This document shows positions 33,068 to 41,051 of a stretch of DNA of 64,000 nucleotides, in pieces. Source of the DNA: Solibacter sp039934035 (GTDB taxonomy: Bacteria > Acidobacteriota > Terriglobia > Bryobacterales > Bryobacteraceae); assembly GCA_039934035.1 (NCBI GenBank), contig JBDTMZ010000136.1, forward strand, positions 1-64,000, given 5' to 3'. The translations under genes were made by a program, and so were the position numbers. The notes under the pieces are model-generated. The model did no database searches. It saw only the letters and a list, made by a program, of their open reading frames with translations, and was not told where the DNA came from. Numbering within the stretch: the first letter of the stretch is position 1; each line of letters starts with the position of its first letter.

Positions 33068-34579
33068 TTATTTGGCGGGCGCCACCGTCACTTTGTGGGT
33101 TTTGCCGTTGCACTTGACGTCGTAAGTGATGGTGGTGCGCACGCTGCCCTTGCCGTTTTCGGCGGCGGCGGGCTTGGGTGTCGCGGCCGCCGGCGCCGCG
33201 GCGGGATCTTTGCCGAGATTTTTGGGTCCTTTTTCGCGTTCCGTGAAGAACTTCGGCGCTACTTTGGGGAACATGGCGTACGTGAGTACGTCTTCGTCAC
33301 TGCCGTTGCAGCCTTCAATGGCCACCGCCGCATCGCGCAGCAGGTGCCATTCGGGTTTCAAAAGATCGGCCGGGCGTCCGTTGATGCGGTCCTTCCCGGT
33401 CTGTTTGTAGGCCAGCTCGACCACGGCGTGGTCGCGGGGTCCGATGGTCTCGCCATAGTAGCCGAGCATGAGATCGGCGAACTCACCGGTCATCACCTTG
33501 TAGCGGCCCATCATGACGTTGAACACGGCCTGTGTGCCGACAATCTGGCTGGAGGGGGTGACCAGCGGGGGGAAGCCGGCTTCGGCGCGCACTTTGGGCA
33601 CCTCGGCCAGCACTTCTTCCATGCGGTCGCCGGCGCCCTGCTGTTTGAGCTGGCTTTCCATGTTGGAAAGCATGCCACCGGGAATCTGGCTGTCGAAGAT
33701 TTCGGTTTCGACGCCGGTGATGTTGGAGAGAAATTCCTGATAGCGGGGACGGATGCCGGCGAAGTATTTCTTGAGCGAAATCAGCCTGGACTTGTCGAGG
33801 TTGGTTTCAAAGCCGGTGCCCTCAAGCATTTCGACCAGGCTTTCGGTGGGGTTGTGGCCGGGTCCGAGGCTGAGCGAACTGATGGCGGTATCTACGCAAT
33901 CGGCGCCCGCTTCGATGGCCTTCATGAGGCTGACCATGGTGACGCCGGTGGTGGCATGCACGTGGACGTGCACGCGGGTATCCTGCCCGCAGGCTTCCTT
34001 GATGCCTTTGACGATGTCGTAGGCGGGTTGCGGTTTGAGGAGCGCGGCCATGTCCTTGATGCAGATGGAATCGCAGCCGAGTTCGAGGAGCTTTTCGGCC
34101 ATATCGACGAAATCGCCGGGGGTATGTAGGGGGCTCACGGTGTAGCAGATGGTGCCCTGGGCGTGTTTTCCGGTGCGGCGGACGGCGGCGACGGCGCGGC
34201 GCAGATTGCGAATGTCATTCAGGGCGTCGAAAACGCGGAAGACGTCCATGCCGTTTTCGGCGGCCTTTTCCACGAAGCGATCGACCACGGTGTCTTCGTA
34301 GTGGCGGTAGCCCAGCAGGTTTTGCCCGCGCAGCAGCATCTGGAGGCGGGTATTGGGCAGGAGCTTGCGGAACTGGCGCAGGCGCTCCCAGGGATCTTCA
34401 TTGAGGAAGCGTATGCAGGAATCGAAGGTCGCGCCACCCCAGCATTCGACCGACCAGTAGCCCGCCTGGTCGAGGTCGGCGCACGCGGGGACCATATCTT
34501 CCATGGCCATGCGCGTGGCCATAAGGCTCTGATGCGCGTCGCGCAGTACGAGTTCGGTGATGTCAATTGTTTTCGCCAT
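33068..34579 (-). CDS. Transcarboxylase 5S subunit (pyruvate carboxyltransferase)
   Basis: A 503-residue biotin-dependent carboxyltransferase that moves CO2 from biotin to pyruvate, giving oxaloacetate. It opens ITELVLRDAHQSLMATRMAM, then WGGATFDSCIRFLNEDPW, LRGQNLLGYRHY and SICIKDMAALLKPQPAYDI. The metal-site pattern and the carbamylated-Lys segment (CIKDMAAL) are present. From memory it tracks the Propionibacterium 5S subunit closely along its length. There is no attached biotinyl domain: an Ala/Pro linker and a short beta tail end the protein, so it needs the separate 1.3S carrier. It follows rex and precedes 12S. Confidence 0.92.
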   Translation of the reverse strand: MAKTIDITELVLRDAHQSLMATRMAMEDMVPACADLDQAGYWSVECWGGATFDSCIRFLNEDPWERLRQFRKLLPNTRLQMLLRGQNLLGYRHYEDTVVDRFVEKAAENGMDVFRVFDALNDIRNLRRAVAAVRRTGKHAQGTICYTVSPLHTPGDFVDMAEKLLELGCDSICIKDMAALLKPQPAYDIVKGIKEACGQDTRVHVHVHATTGVTMVSLMKAIEAGADCVDTAISSLSLGPGHNPTESLVEMLEGTGFETNLDKSRLISLKKYFAGIRPRYQEFLSNITGVETEIFDSQIPGGMLSNMESQLKQQGAGDRMEEVLAEVPKVRAEAGFPPLVTPSSQIVGTQAVFNVMMGRYKVMTGEFADLMLGYYGETIGPRDHAVVELAYKQTGKDRINGRPADLLKPEWHLLRDAAVAIEGCNGSDEDVLTYAMFPKVAPKFFTEREKGPKNLGKDPAAAPAAATPKPAAAENGKGSVRTTITYDVKCNGKTHKVTVAPAK

Positions 34580-34604
34580 ATCGAGTTCCGTTCTTCTATC
34601 GCGA

Positions 34605-35246
34605 TTACGCGATGGCCATTTCCCTGCGGCTCTCCAGCTTAAAAGACAGCGAGGCCAGGGAATGGTAAAGGTCTTCGTTCTGCATAATGACTCCCGGCGG
34701 CACCCTCAGGTGGGCCGGTGCAAAATTCCAGATGGCGCCGATTCCACCGGCCACCATAAGGTCTGCCACGGACTGGGCCGCGGCGGCGGGAGTCGCGATA
34801 ACACCGACTTGGGTGTGCGACTGCCGTACGAAATCGGGCAGGAACATGAGGGGCTGCACTTCGCGCCCGTGAATCTGCTGACCGATCTTTTGCGGGTCGA
34901 TATCGAAGGCGGCGACGATCAGCATGCCGTGCCGCCGGAATTTCTCATATCCGAGAAGGGCGCTGCCCAGGCTGCCGGCGCCGGCCAAAACGGCTTCTTT
35001 GGGCCGGTTCCAGCCGAGGAAATTTTCGATCCAGCGCACCAGTTCGTTCAATTCGTAGCCCACGCGCGGTTTACCGACAATGCCGGTCATTTCGATATCC
35101 TTGCGGACCTGGGTAGGGTCGAGACCCAGGACACGGGCGAGGTCGGCGCAGGAGACCTGAGCGACTCCGTTCGCCATCATGGCCTGAAGGCTGCGGTAGT
35201 ACACCGGGAGGCGACGGAGGCTGGCTTCTGGAATCGCGGTCTTCAT
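34605..35246 (-). CDS. rex: Redox-sensing transcriptional repressor Rex
   Basis: A 213-residue Rex repressor that leaves DNA when NADH rises. The N-terminal winged helix includes SCADLARVLGLDPTQVRKDI, with the DNA-recognition Q-V-R-K. The Rossmann domain has GAGSLG at 89-94 and AAFDIDP with D115 for NAD(H). It is the first gene of the methylmalonyl-CoA/transcarboxylase cluster, 25 bases before the 5S start. A perfect palindrome at 35260-35279 overlaps its predicted transcription start, so self-repression and control of the whole cluster are likely. The ribosome site is weak. Confidence 0.95.
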   Translation of the reverse strand: MKTAIPEASLRRLPVYYRSLQAMMANGVAQVSCADLARVLGLDPTQVRKDIEMTGIVGKPRVGYELNELVRWIENFLGWNRPKEAVLAGAGSLGSALLGYEKFRRHGMLIVAAFDIDPQKIGQQIHGREVQPLMFLPDFVRQSHTQVGVIATPAAAAQSVADLMVAGGIGAIWNFAPAHLRVPPGVIMQNEDLYHSLASLSFKLESRREMAIA

Positions 35247-35259
35247 TCGAGAAACTCTT

Positions 35260-35279
35260 ATCGAGAATCTTTTCTCGAT
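35260..35279. promoter_or_regulatory. Candidate Rex operator
   Basis: Perfect palindrome ATCGAGAATCTTTTCTCGAT: 8-base arms with a 4-base centre. The GAA-N4-TTC core and spacing resemble known Rex boxes, but the outer bases (TCGA in place of TTGT) differ. It begins three bases after the predicted -10 box and ends 14 bases before the rex start codon. A further half-site, TTCGAGAA, starts at 35246. Confidence 0.6.
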
Positions 35280-35282
35280 TCC

Positions 35283-35311
35283 AACTTACCGCACGCCGAC
35301 GAGATATTCAA
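35283..35311 (-). promoter_or_regulatory. Predicted sigma70-type promoter of the rex/transcarboxylase cluster
   Basis: On the minus strand TTGAAT (35306-35311) and TAAGTT (35283-35288) are separated by 17 bases. Transcription would begin near 35276, inside the palindrome at 35260-35279. Box matches are moderate; the support comes mainly from the correct spacing and the operator position. Confidence 0.45.
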
Positions 35312-35454
35312 GCGTTTAAACCCTTTTTTTCTCAATTACGTACAAGCGCACACATGCACAACAACATTCGTCCACAGCCTGTTGCATTTCTCCACACTTC
35401 CGCCTGAAGCCTAGGGCGTTTTCCCCCTCCCTGGTACTCTTGAAAAAGCCGCTC

Positions 35455-37092
35455 ATGCGCGACGCCGTCACTACATTCCTCACGCAATTTCCCGTCGTCA
35501 CGCTATTTGGCGTGATTGGGATCGGCTACCTGCTGGGACAGGTCCGGATCTTCGGCTTCCGGCTGGGGGTAGCGGGGGTCTTGTTTGCCGGGCTGGCAGC
35601 GGGAGCGTTGGGACCGGACGTCGCCCTGCCGTCGATTGTTTCGACCATCGGGTTGATTCTGTTCATCTACTCGATCGGGATCCAATTCGGCCCCACGTTC
35701 AGCAATCCCTTCCGGCGCGCGGCGTTAGGGGACAGCGTCTTCTGCATGGCGATGCTGGTTTTGGGCGCGCTCGCGGCGATTGGGGTGGCGAGCTGGCGGC
35801 ATCTGGCGGGTCCGGCGCTGGCGGGACTGTTTTCCGGCGCCCTGACAAACGCCCCTGCCCTGGCGGCGGCACAGGAGGTATTGCGGGACAATAGCCGGGG
35901 CCTGCCGGCGGCGGCGTTGCAGCAACTGATCGACGGTCCGGTGATTTCGTTCGGGATCGCGTACCCTTTCGGCGTATTGGGAGTGATGCTGTCGTTCCAG
36001 CTTTACCGCACGTTGTTTCACGTGAAACAAACGCGGCAGGACCCGGCGGAAGCGATCGAGGTGCGCGATTTCGTGGTGCAGAATCCCGGGGTGACGGGTC
36101 AGCCGCTGGCCGAATTGCTGCGCGTGCATAAGGATCTTGGCTTCGTTATTTCGCGCATACGCAGCGGCGGGCAGACGGTGCTGGCGACCCCGGAATCACG
36201 GTTGTCGCTGGGGGACATAGTAGCGGTAGTGGGCAGCGCGGCCTCATTCGCGCGGGCGCTGCAGTTGTTCGGAGAACCTTCGGAACTGCGCATCGAGCGC
36301 GACCGCGGCGTGCTCGATTACCGGCGCGTGTTCGTCTCCAACCCGGCGGTCATCGGGAAGCCGGTGCGCGAACTCAACCTGCAGGCGAATTTATCAGCCA
36401 CCATCACCAGGTTGCGGCGCGGCGACATCGATATTGTGCCGACGGGAGAGACGCGGCTGGAATCGGGCGACCGGGTGCGGGTACTGACGGCGCCGGCCAA
36501 CTTCGACGCGGTCGCGCGCTTCTTTGGCGATTCGATTCGCGGGACGGCGGAGACGGATTTCGCTTCGGTGGGCCTGGGGATGGCGATGGGGGTGATCTTG
36601 GGGCTGATTCCGGTGCCGCTGCCGGGCGGCGCGCTGCTGCGCCTGGGACTGGCGGGCGGCCCGTTGATCGCCGGCCTGGTGCTGGGGCGATTGCAGCGTA
36701 CGGGTCCGATCTCGTGGACCATTCCGTTGGCGGCGAACCTCACGCTGCGGCAGATCGGGTTGGTGCTGTTTCAGGCGGGGGTGGGGACGCGCGCCGGGTA
36801 CGGGTTCCTGCAGACGGTGCGCGGGTCGGGGCTGGAGATGATTGTTTCCGGAGCGGTGGTGACGGCCACGGTGGCGCTGGCAAGTTTGTTCATTGGACAC
36901 CGCATAATGGGGCAGCCCTTCGAGAAGGTGATGGGGTTGACGTGCGCGATCCATACGGAGCCGGCGAGTCTGGCGTTCGCCAGTTTGATTTCGAATTCGG
37001 ACGCGCCCAACGCGTCCTACGCGCGCGTGTTTCCGGTGTGTACGGTGGCGAAGATTGTGCTCGCGCAACTGCTGGTGACGTGGCGGGGATGA
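35455..37092 (+). CDS. AspT/YidE-type permease with two TrkA-C domains
   Basis: A 545-residue inner-membrane transporter with the AspT/YidE layout: a five-helix membrane half (about 10-165), two RCK_C/TrkA-C regulatory domains in the middle (about 205-285 and 290-370), then a second membrane half (about 380-540) ending with HTEPASLAFASLISNSDAPN. AspT exchanges aspartate for alanine, and a relative in Corynebacterium (SucE) exports succinate. It is divergent from rex and the succinate/propionate cluster, so dicarboxylate export is an attractive inference. ATG 35455 is preferred to a TTG five codons earlier. Confidence 0.85.
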   Translation: MRDAVTTFLTQFPVVTLFGVIGIGYLLGQVRIFGFRLGVAGVLFAGLAAGALGPDVALPSIVSTIGLILFIYSIGIQFGPTFSNPFRRAALGDSVFCMAMLVLGALAAIGVASWRHLAGPALAGLFSGALTNAPALAAAQEVLRDNSRGLPAAALQQLIDGPVISFGIAYPFGVLGVMLSFQLYRTLFHVKQTRQDPAEAIEVRDFVVQNPGVTGQPLAELLRVHKDLGFVISRIRSGGQTVLATPESRLSLGDIVAVVGSAASFARALQLFGEPSELRIERDRGVLDYRRVFVSNPAVIGKPVRELNLQANLSATITRLRRGDIDIVPTGETRLESGDRVRVLTAPANFDAVARFFGDSIRGTAETDFASVGLGMAMGVILGLIPVPLPGGALLRLGLAGGPLIAGLVLGRLQRTGPISWTIPLAANLTLRQIGLVLFQAGVGTRAGYGFLQTVRGSGLEMIVSGAVVTATVALASLFIGHRIMGQPFEKVMGLTCAIHTEPASLAFASLISNSDAPNASYARVFPVCTVAKIVLAQLLVTWRG

Positions 37093-37119
37093 GATCGATT
37101 ATCATGCAGGAGGAAGCCT

Positions 37120-37410
37120 GTGAATCTAGAAGAAATTCGTTCTCGATACCGCGAGCAGATTCTCGCCGCCGCCGGCCGGCGGGGGGCGCACAATATTCGT
37201 GTATTCGGATCTGTCGCCCGGGGAGAGCAGCGCAGCAATTCCGACATTGATTTCCTGGTGGATTTTGAAACCGGCAGGTCGCTGCTCGATCTGACGGGAC
37301 TGCGGCTCGATCTGGAATCGGTGCTGCCCTGCAAAGTGGATGTGGTTTCCTCACGCGGACTCAAGCCGCGCCTCGCCGCAGAGGTCCTGCGGGACGCTGT
37401 CGCGTTATGA
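37120..37410 (+). CDS. MntA-type minimal nucleotidyltransferase (antitoxin)
   Basis: A 96-residue minimal nucleotidyltransferase of the MNT/HEPN toxin-antitoxin family. The catalytic motif is intact: G30-S31 in FGSVARGE, then D42 and D44 in SDIDFLVDF. In characterised pairs MntA AMPylates a Tyr near the active site of the HEPN toxin and silences it. GTG 37120 is preceded by AGGAGGAAG. Its end overlaps the start of the partner HEPN gene by four bases, which is the usual arrangement. Here the partner is frameshifted (see next feature). Confidence 0.9.
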   Translation: MNLEEIRSRYREQILAAAGRRGAHNIRVFGSVARGEQRSNSDIDFLVDFETGRSLLDLTGLRLDLESVLPCKVDVVSSRGLKPRLAAEVLRDAVAL

Positions 37411-37741
37411 GGGATGACCGGCTGCGCATTCTGGATGCGCTGGATCAGCTTCAGCTCATTCAGGAATTCGCGGCAGCCGGCCGCGAGACATTCCTACGCG
37501 ATCTGGTGGTACAGAGCGCGATCCTGCACCGGCTTCCCTATTCGGTGAAGCGTGCCGCGGCGTTTCCGATGAACTGCGCGAGGCTCACCCCGAAATTCCG
37601 TGGCAGCAGATCATCGCCTTCCGCAACGTAGTCATTCACGAGTATTTTGGCATCGACCTCGACCTTGTCTGGGCGATTGTTGCGGAACATCTGCCGGAGC
37701 TGGTCACGCAGTTCGGCGTGATCGCCGCAGCGCGGGGCTAA
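37407..37741 (+). pseudogene. HepT-type HEPN (DUF86) toxin gene with a -1 frameshift
   Basis: The gene opens in one frame (MRDDRLRILDALDQL...LVVQSAILHRL) and continues in the +2-shifted frame as FGEACRGVSDELREAHPEIP, PWQQIIAFRNVVIHEYFGID and LDLVWAIVAEHLPELVTQFG, ending at a TAA at 37739-37741. The shift lies at about 37533-37541 (CTTCCCTATTCGG); one inserted base would restore the frame. The RNase motif R-x4-H (FRNVVIHEYFG) is intact in the second frame. As read, the first frame yields only a 74-residue protein lacking the active site. Sequencing error, true decay or programmed shift are all possible. Confidence 0.8.
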
Positions 37742-37777
37742 CTCCGATCTGTGGCCGTTTGCCGGACGTAGGAGTTA

Positions 37778-38353
37778 TCAGGCTCGGCCCGCGAAGGTGC
37801 GGGTCTCGGTGGAGACTTTGACTTTCTCGCCTTCCTTGATGAAGAGCGGGACTTTGATTTCGAGGCCGGTTTCCAGGCGCGCCGGCTTGGTGACGCTGCC
37901 GCTGGAGGAATCGCCGCGCACGCCGGGTTCGGTGAAGGCCACCGCCAGTTCGACGAAAGCCGGCAGGTCGAGCCCGATGGGATTGCCGTTGTACTTCTGC
38001 AATTCCACGATGGTGCCCTCGGTGATGCATTCCATAGCGCTGCCCATGACCGCTTCGGAAAGTGTCAGCGTCTCGAAGCTCTCCTGGTCGAGGAAGTGCG
38101 AGCCTTGGGCGTCGCTATAGAGGTACGAGGCAGGGACCTTGACGAGATCGGGCTCCTTGAACTTATCGCCTGCCTTGTAGGTCTTCTCGAAGACGGCGCC
38201 GGTCAGCAGGTTGCGCATCTTGAGACGGACCAGGGTCTGCCCGCCGCGCGCGGTCGGAGTGCTGATTTCGGAATCCAGGCAAACGAAGGGGACGTTATCG
38301 GCCTCAAACAGGGTCCGCTTCTTCACGTTAATCGCATCGATCAAAACAGCCAT
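37778..38353 (-). CDS. Elongation factor P-like protein (EfpL/YeiP-type loop)
   Basis: A 191-residue three-domain EF-P-family protein that helps ribosomes through proline-rich stretches. The KOW-like domain I contains the tip loop TPTARGGQTL (residues 32-41). Canonical EF-P has PGKGQ with modified Lys34 there, while YeiP/EfpL has SPTARG. Domain III reads VRGDSSSGSVTKPARLETG and closes VSTETRTFAGRA; the closing GRA is again YeiP-like. So the tip is of EfpL type while VRGD-T/S is more EF-P-like. Lysine modification enzymes would not be needed. The gene is single and faces the HepT locus. Confidence 0.85.
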   Translation of the reverse strand: MAVLIDAINVKKRTLFEADNVPFVCLDSEISTPTARGGQTLVRLKMRNLLTGAVFEKTYKAGDKFKEPDLVKVPASYLYSDAQGSHFLDQESFETLTLSEAVMGSAMECITEGTIVELQKYNGNPIGLDLPAFVELAVAFTEPGVRGDSSSGSVTKPARLETGLEIKVPLFIKEGEKVKVSTETRTFAGRA

Positions 38354-38566
38354 TAATCACAAGTATAAAGGTTGCGGAGTTGGAGACGACGGGCATCTTG
38401 CCGGCCAGGTCCGACGCCGTTCTTCCTGGTTGGCGATGTGAAGCAGAAGGGTAGCGCGAATCGACCGGGCGACGTCCGCCGGCAAAAGGTGCTAGCGTTT
38501 GCAGTTCAAGGGTGCTTGCGCGAGAATGAAGGCGCCAAAATTCGACAATCTCAACGAGGTAGACAC

Positions 38567-40972
38567 ATGAACCGCGAGTCCATCAGCCGGCGGCACATCC
38601 TGAAATCGGTTGTGCTGGCTCCCGCTTTGCAGAGTGCGATTGTTTCCTGCGCCATGGCCGAGGAGCCTGCGCTGCATGGTGTGGCCGGGATCGACCGGGT
38701 GACGATTCTGCCGGGCAAGACCTACCTGCGGGGGTGGGCCGGTTATGGGGATCCCCCGCGGCCGCGAGGCAGCTTTGGCGCACCGAGGCAGCAGGTGGCG
38801 GCGGACGCACCAGCACCGCAGGGTCCCACGCCGGTGGTGTCCTGGAATAAAGTATCAGGGCCTGGCGAGGTAACGTTCGCCGACCCCAAGGCGCTGATTA
38901 CGACGGCCAACTTCAAAACTCCTGGCGCATATGTTCTGAAGCTGACGGCCACTAGCGGGCAGGCCGCCGCGAGCTCGACGTTGGACGTAGTGGTAGAGAC
39001 GGCGCCGCCGCTGAAGCAGTTGGACGCGGTCTATACCAAGAATTTCAAGATCGACAGCCCGCTGTGGAACGCGCGCGCCAAAGCGCTGATGGTGGGCTGG
39101 ATTCCGCACTGCATCGACTACATCAATCGCATCGACCTGACGTTGGGACCGGGTGGCATCGACAATTTCGTGGAAGCCGGCAAGGCGCTGCGCGGCGAAG
39201 CGCACGGGCAGCACAAGGGGTATGTGTTCTCCAACGCCTGGGTGCACCAGACGGTGGAAGCCATGAGCATCGCGCTGATGATCGACCCCAAGGGCGACGC
39301 GGAGATCGTCAAGGCGCACGAGAAGATGCGCGCCACGCTGGACGATTGGATTCCCAAAATTCTGGCGGCGCAGGAGACGGACGGATATTTGCAGACCGCC
39401 TTCACACTGCCCCGCATCGACGGGCGCGGCAAGATCGACCCGGGTCCATTCCCGCACTGGGAACGGCGCGGGGATCATGAGGGGTATACGGCCGGGTACT
39501 TCATCGAATCGGCGATCAATCACTATCTGATGACCGGCAAGCAGGACGCGCGGATGTATAACGCGGCCAAGAAGCTGGCGGATTGCTGGTACAACAACCT
39601 GGGTCCGGCGCCGAAGAAGATGTGGTACGACGGGCATCAGCAGATGGAGCAGGCGCTGGTCCGGTTCGGGCGCTTCGTCAACGATATGGAAGGCGGGGGC
39701 AAGGGGCAGCACTACATCGAACTGGCGAAATTTCTACTGGACGCGCGTTATAGCGGAGCGGTGACGGAACGCGACCGTTCCGAGTACGACCAGAGCCATT
39801 TGCCGGTGACCCAGCAGTACGAAGCGGTGGGGCACGCGGTGCGGGCGGTCTATACGTATTCGGGAATGGCCGATGTCGCCGTGGAGACGCACGATCCGGA
39901 TTACCAGAGCGCGGTGAAATCGATCTGGGACAACATCGTCAACAAGAAGTATTATGTGACGGGCGGCGTGGGCAGCGGCGAAACGTCGGAAGGCTTCGGT
40001 CCGAACTATTCGCTGCGCAACGGCGCGTATTGCGAATCGTGCTCGAGCTGCGGGCAGATCTTTTTCCAGTGGAAAATGAACCTGGCGTACCACGACGCCA
40101 GGTATGTGGATCTTTATGAAGAGACCATGTACAACGCGCTGTTGGGCAGCACGGACCTGGAGGGCAGAAACTTCTATTACACCAACCCGTTGGACGCCAA
40201 CGAGCATCGCGCGGCATGGCACCAGTGCCCCTGCTGCGTGGGCAATATCGCGCGCACGCTGCTGATGGTGCCCACCTGGGCATATGCCAAGAGCGACGAT
40301 GGCGTGTACGTGAACATGTTCATCGGCAGCACCATCAATCTGGAGAACGTGGGCGGCACGGACGTACAGATGGTGCAAGCGACGAACTATCCGTGGGACG
40401 GCAAGGTCACGATCACGGTGAATCCCAAGGCGGCGAAGAATTTCAGCCTGCGGATTCGCGCACCGCAGCGCAATGTCAGCAGCCTGTACCGCGGCACGCC
40501 CGAGGTGGCGGGCATCACGGCGCTGTCAGTGAACGGAGCGGCGATAAAGCCGGTGATGGAAAATGGCTACGCGGTGGTGAAGCGCGCCTGGAAGGCGGGC
40601 GATAAGTTGGAATTGACGGTGCCGCTGAGTGTGCAGCGCATCCACGGGAGCGAGAAGATCGAGGCGACGCGCGGCAAGGTCGCGCTGCGCTACGGCCCGC
40701 TGCTGTACAACATCGAAGTGGTGGATCAGGACATTAGCAAGTCGCTGGCGAAAGATGCGCCGCTGACCACGGAGTGGCGCGGGGATCTGCTGGGCGGCGT
40801 GATGGTGATCAAGGGCAAGTTCAGCGATGGCAGCCCTCTGGTGGCGATTCCGAATTATGCACGAATGAATCGGGGTCCGGCGCCGCCGCCGGCGCCTGCC
40901 GCACCTCCGCCGGGAGGCGGTCCGCGCCAGCGCGGTCCGGTGACGTCAATTGTGTGGATGAAGGAAGCGTAG
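38567..40972 (+). CDS. Exported GH127-family beta-L-arabinofuranosidase-like enzyme
   Basis: An 801-residue exported glycoside hydrolase (DUF1680/GH127). Residues 1-30 have a Tat-like SRRHILK followed by a hydrophobic stretch and a possible lipobox (IVSC, C28). Residues ~80-140 look like a PKD/Ig-type module, and the (alpha/alpha)6 barrel follows. The Glu/Cys segment YCESCSS (C489, E490, C492) and the CPCCVGN cluster (C554, C556, C557) match the zinc-Cys-Glu centre of GH127. ATG 38567 is chosen because the Tat-like signal starts there; the open frame extends 65 codons further upstream without homology. It acts on plant or other arabinose-containing glycans. Confidence 0.88.
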   Translation: MNRESISRRHILKSVVLAPALQSAIVSCAMAEEPALHGVAGIDRVTILPGKTYLRGWAGYGDPPRPRGSFGAPRQQVAADAPAPQGPTPVVSWNKVSGPGEVTFADPKALITTANFKTPGAYVLKLTATSGQAAASSTLDVVVETAPPLKQLDAVYTKNFKIDSPLWNARAKALMVGWIPHCIDYINRIDLTLGPGGIDNFVEAGKALRGEAHGQHKGYVFSNAWVHQTVEAMSIALMIDPKGDAEIVKAHEKMRATLDDWIPKILAAQETDGYLQTAFTLPRIDGRGKIDPGPFPHWERRGDHEGYTAGYFIESAINHYLMTGKQDARMYNAAKKLADCWYNNLGPAPKKMWYDGHQQMEQALVRFGRFVNDMEGGGKGQHYIELAKFLLDARYSGAVTERDRSEYDQSHLPVTQQYEAVGHAVRAVYTYSGMADVAVETHDPDYQSAVKSIWDNIVNKKYYVTGGVGSGETSEGFGPNYSLRNGAYCESCSSCGQIFFQWKMNLAYHDARYVDLYEETMYNALLGSTDLEGRNFYYTNPLDANEHRAAWHQCPCCVGNIARTLLMVPTWAYAKSDDGVYVNMFIGSTINLENVGGTDVQMVQATNYPWDGKVTITVNPKAAKNFSLRIRAPQRNVSSLYRGTPEVAGITALSVNGAAIKPVMENGYAVVKRAWKAGDKLELTVPLSVQRIHGSEKIEATRGKVALRYGPLLYNIEVVDQDISKSLAKDAPLTTEWRGDLLGGVMVIKGKFSDGSPLVAIPNYARMNRGPAPPPAPAAPPPGGGPRQRGPVTSIVWMKEA

Positions 40973-41051
40973 GCGATGGCAGGGGAGTGCGGTGCGGCCC
41001 TTCCCACTGCGCCACCAGAGCTCTATCCTACGGAGTAGGGGGTCTCCTCCC

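Noticed and set aside
31226..34129. Open frame of 967 codons on the plus strand across the 12S and 5S genes
   Set aside because: It is the complement of well-supported carboxyltransferase genes, lacks a ribosome site and has low-complexity Gly/Ala/His content typical of GC-rich antisense frames.
37120..37741. Programmed frameshift in hepT
   Set aside because: No slippery heptamer or clear downstream structure seen near 37533-37541; kept as pseudogene or sequence error, though not excluded.
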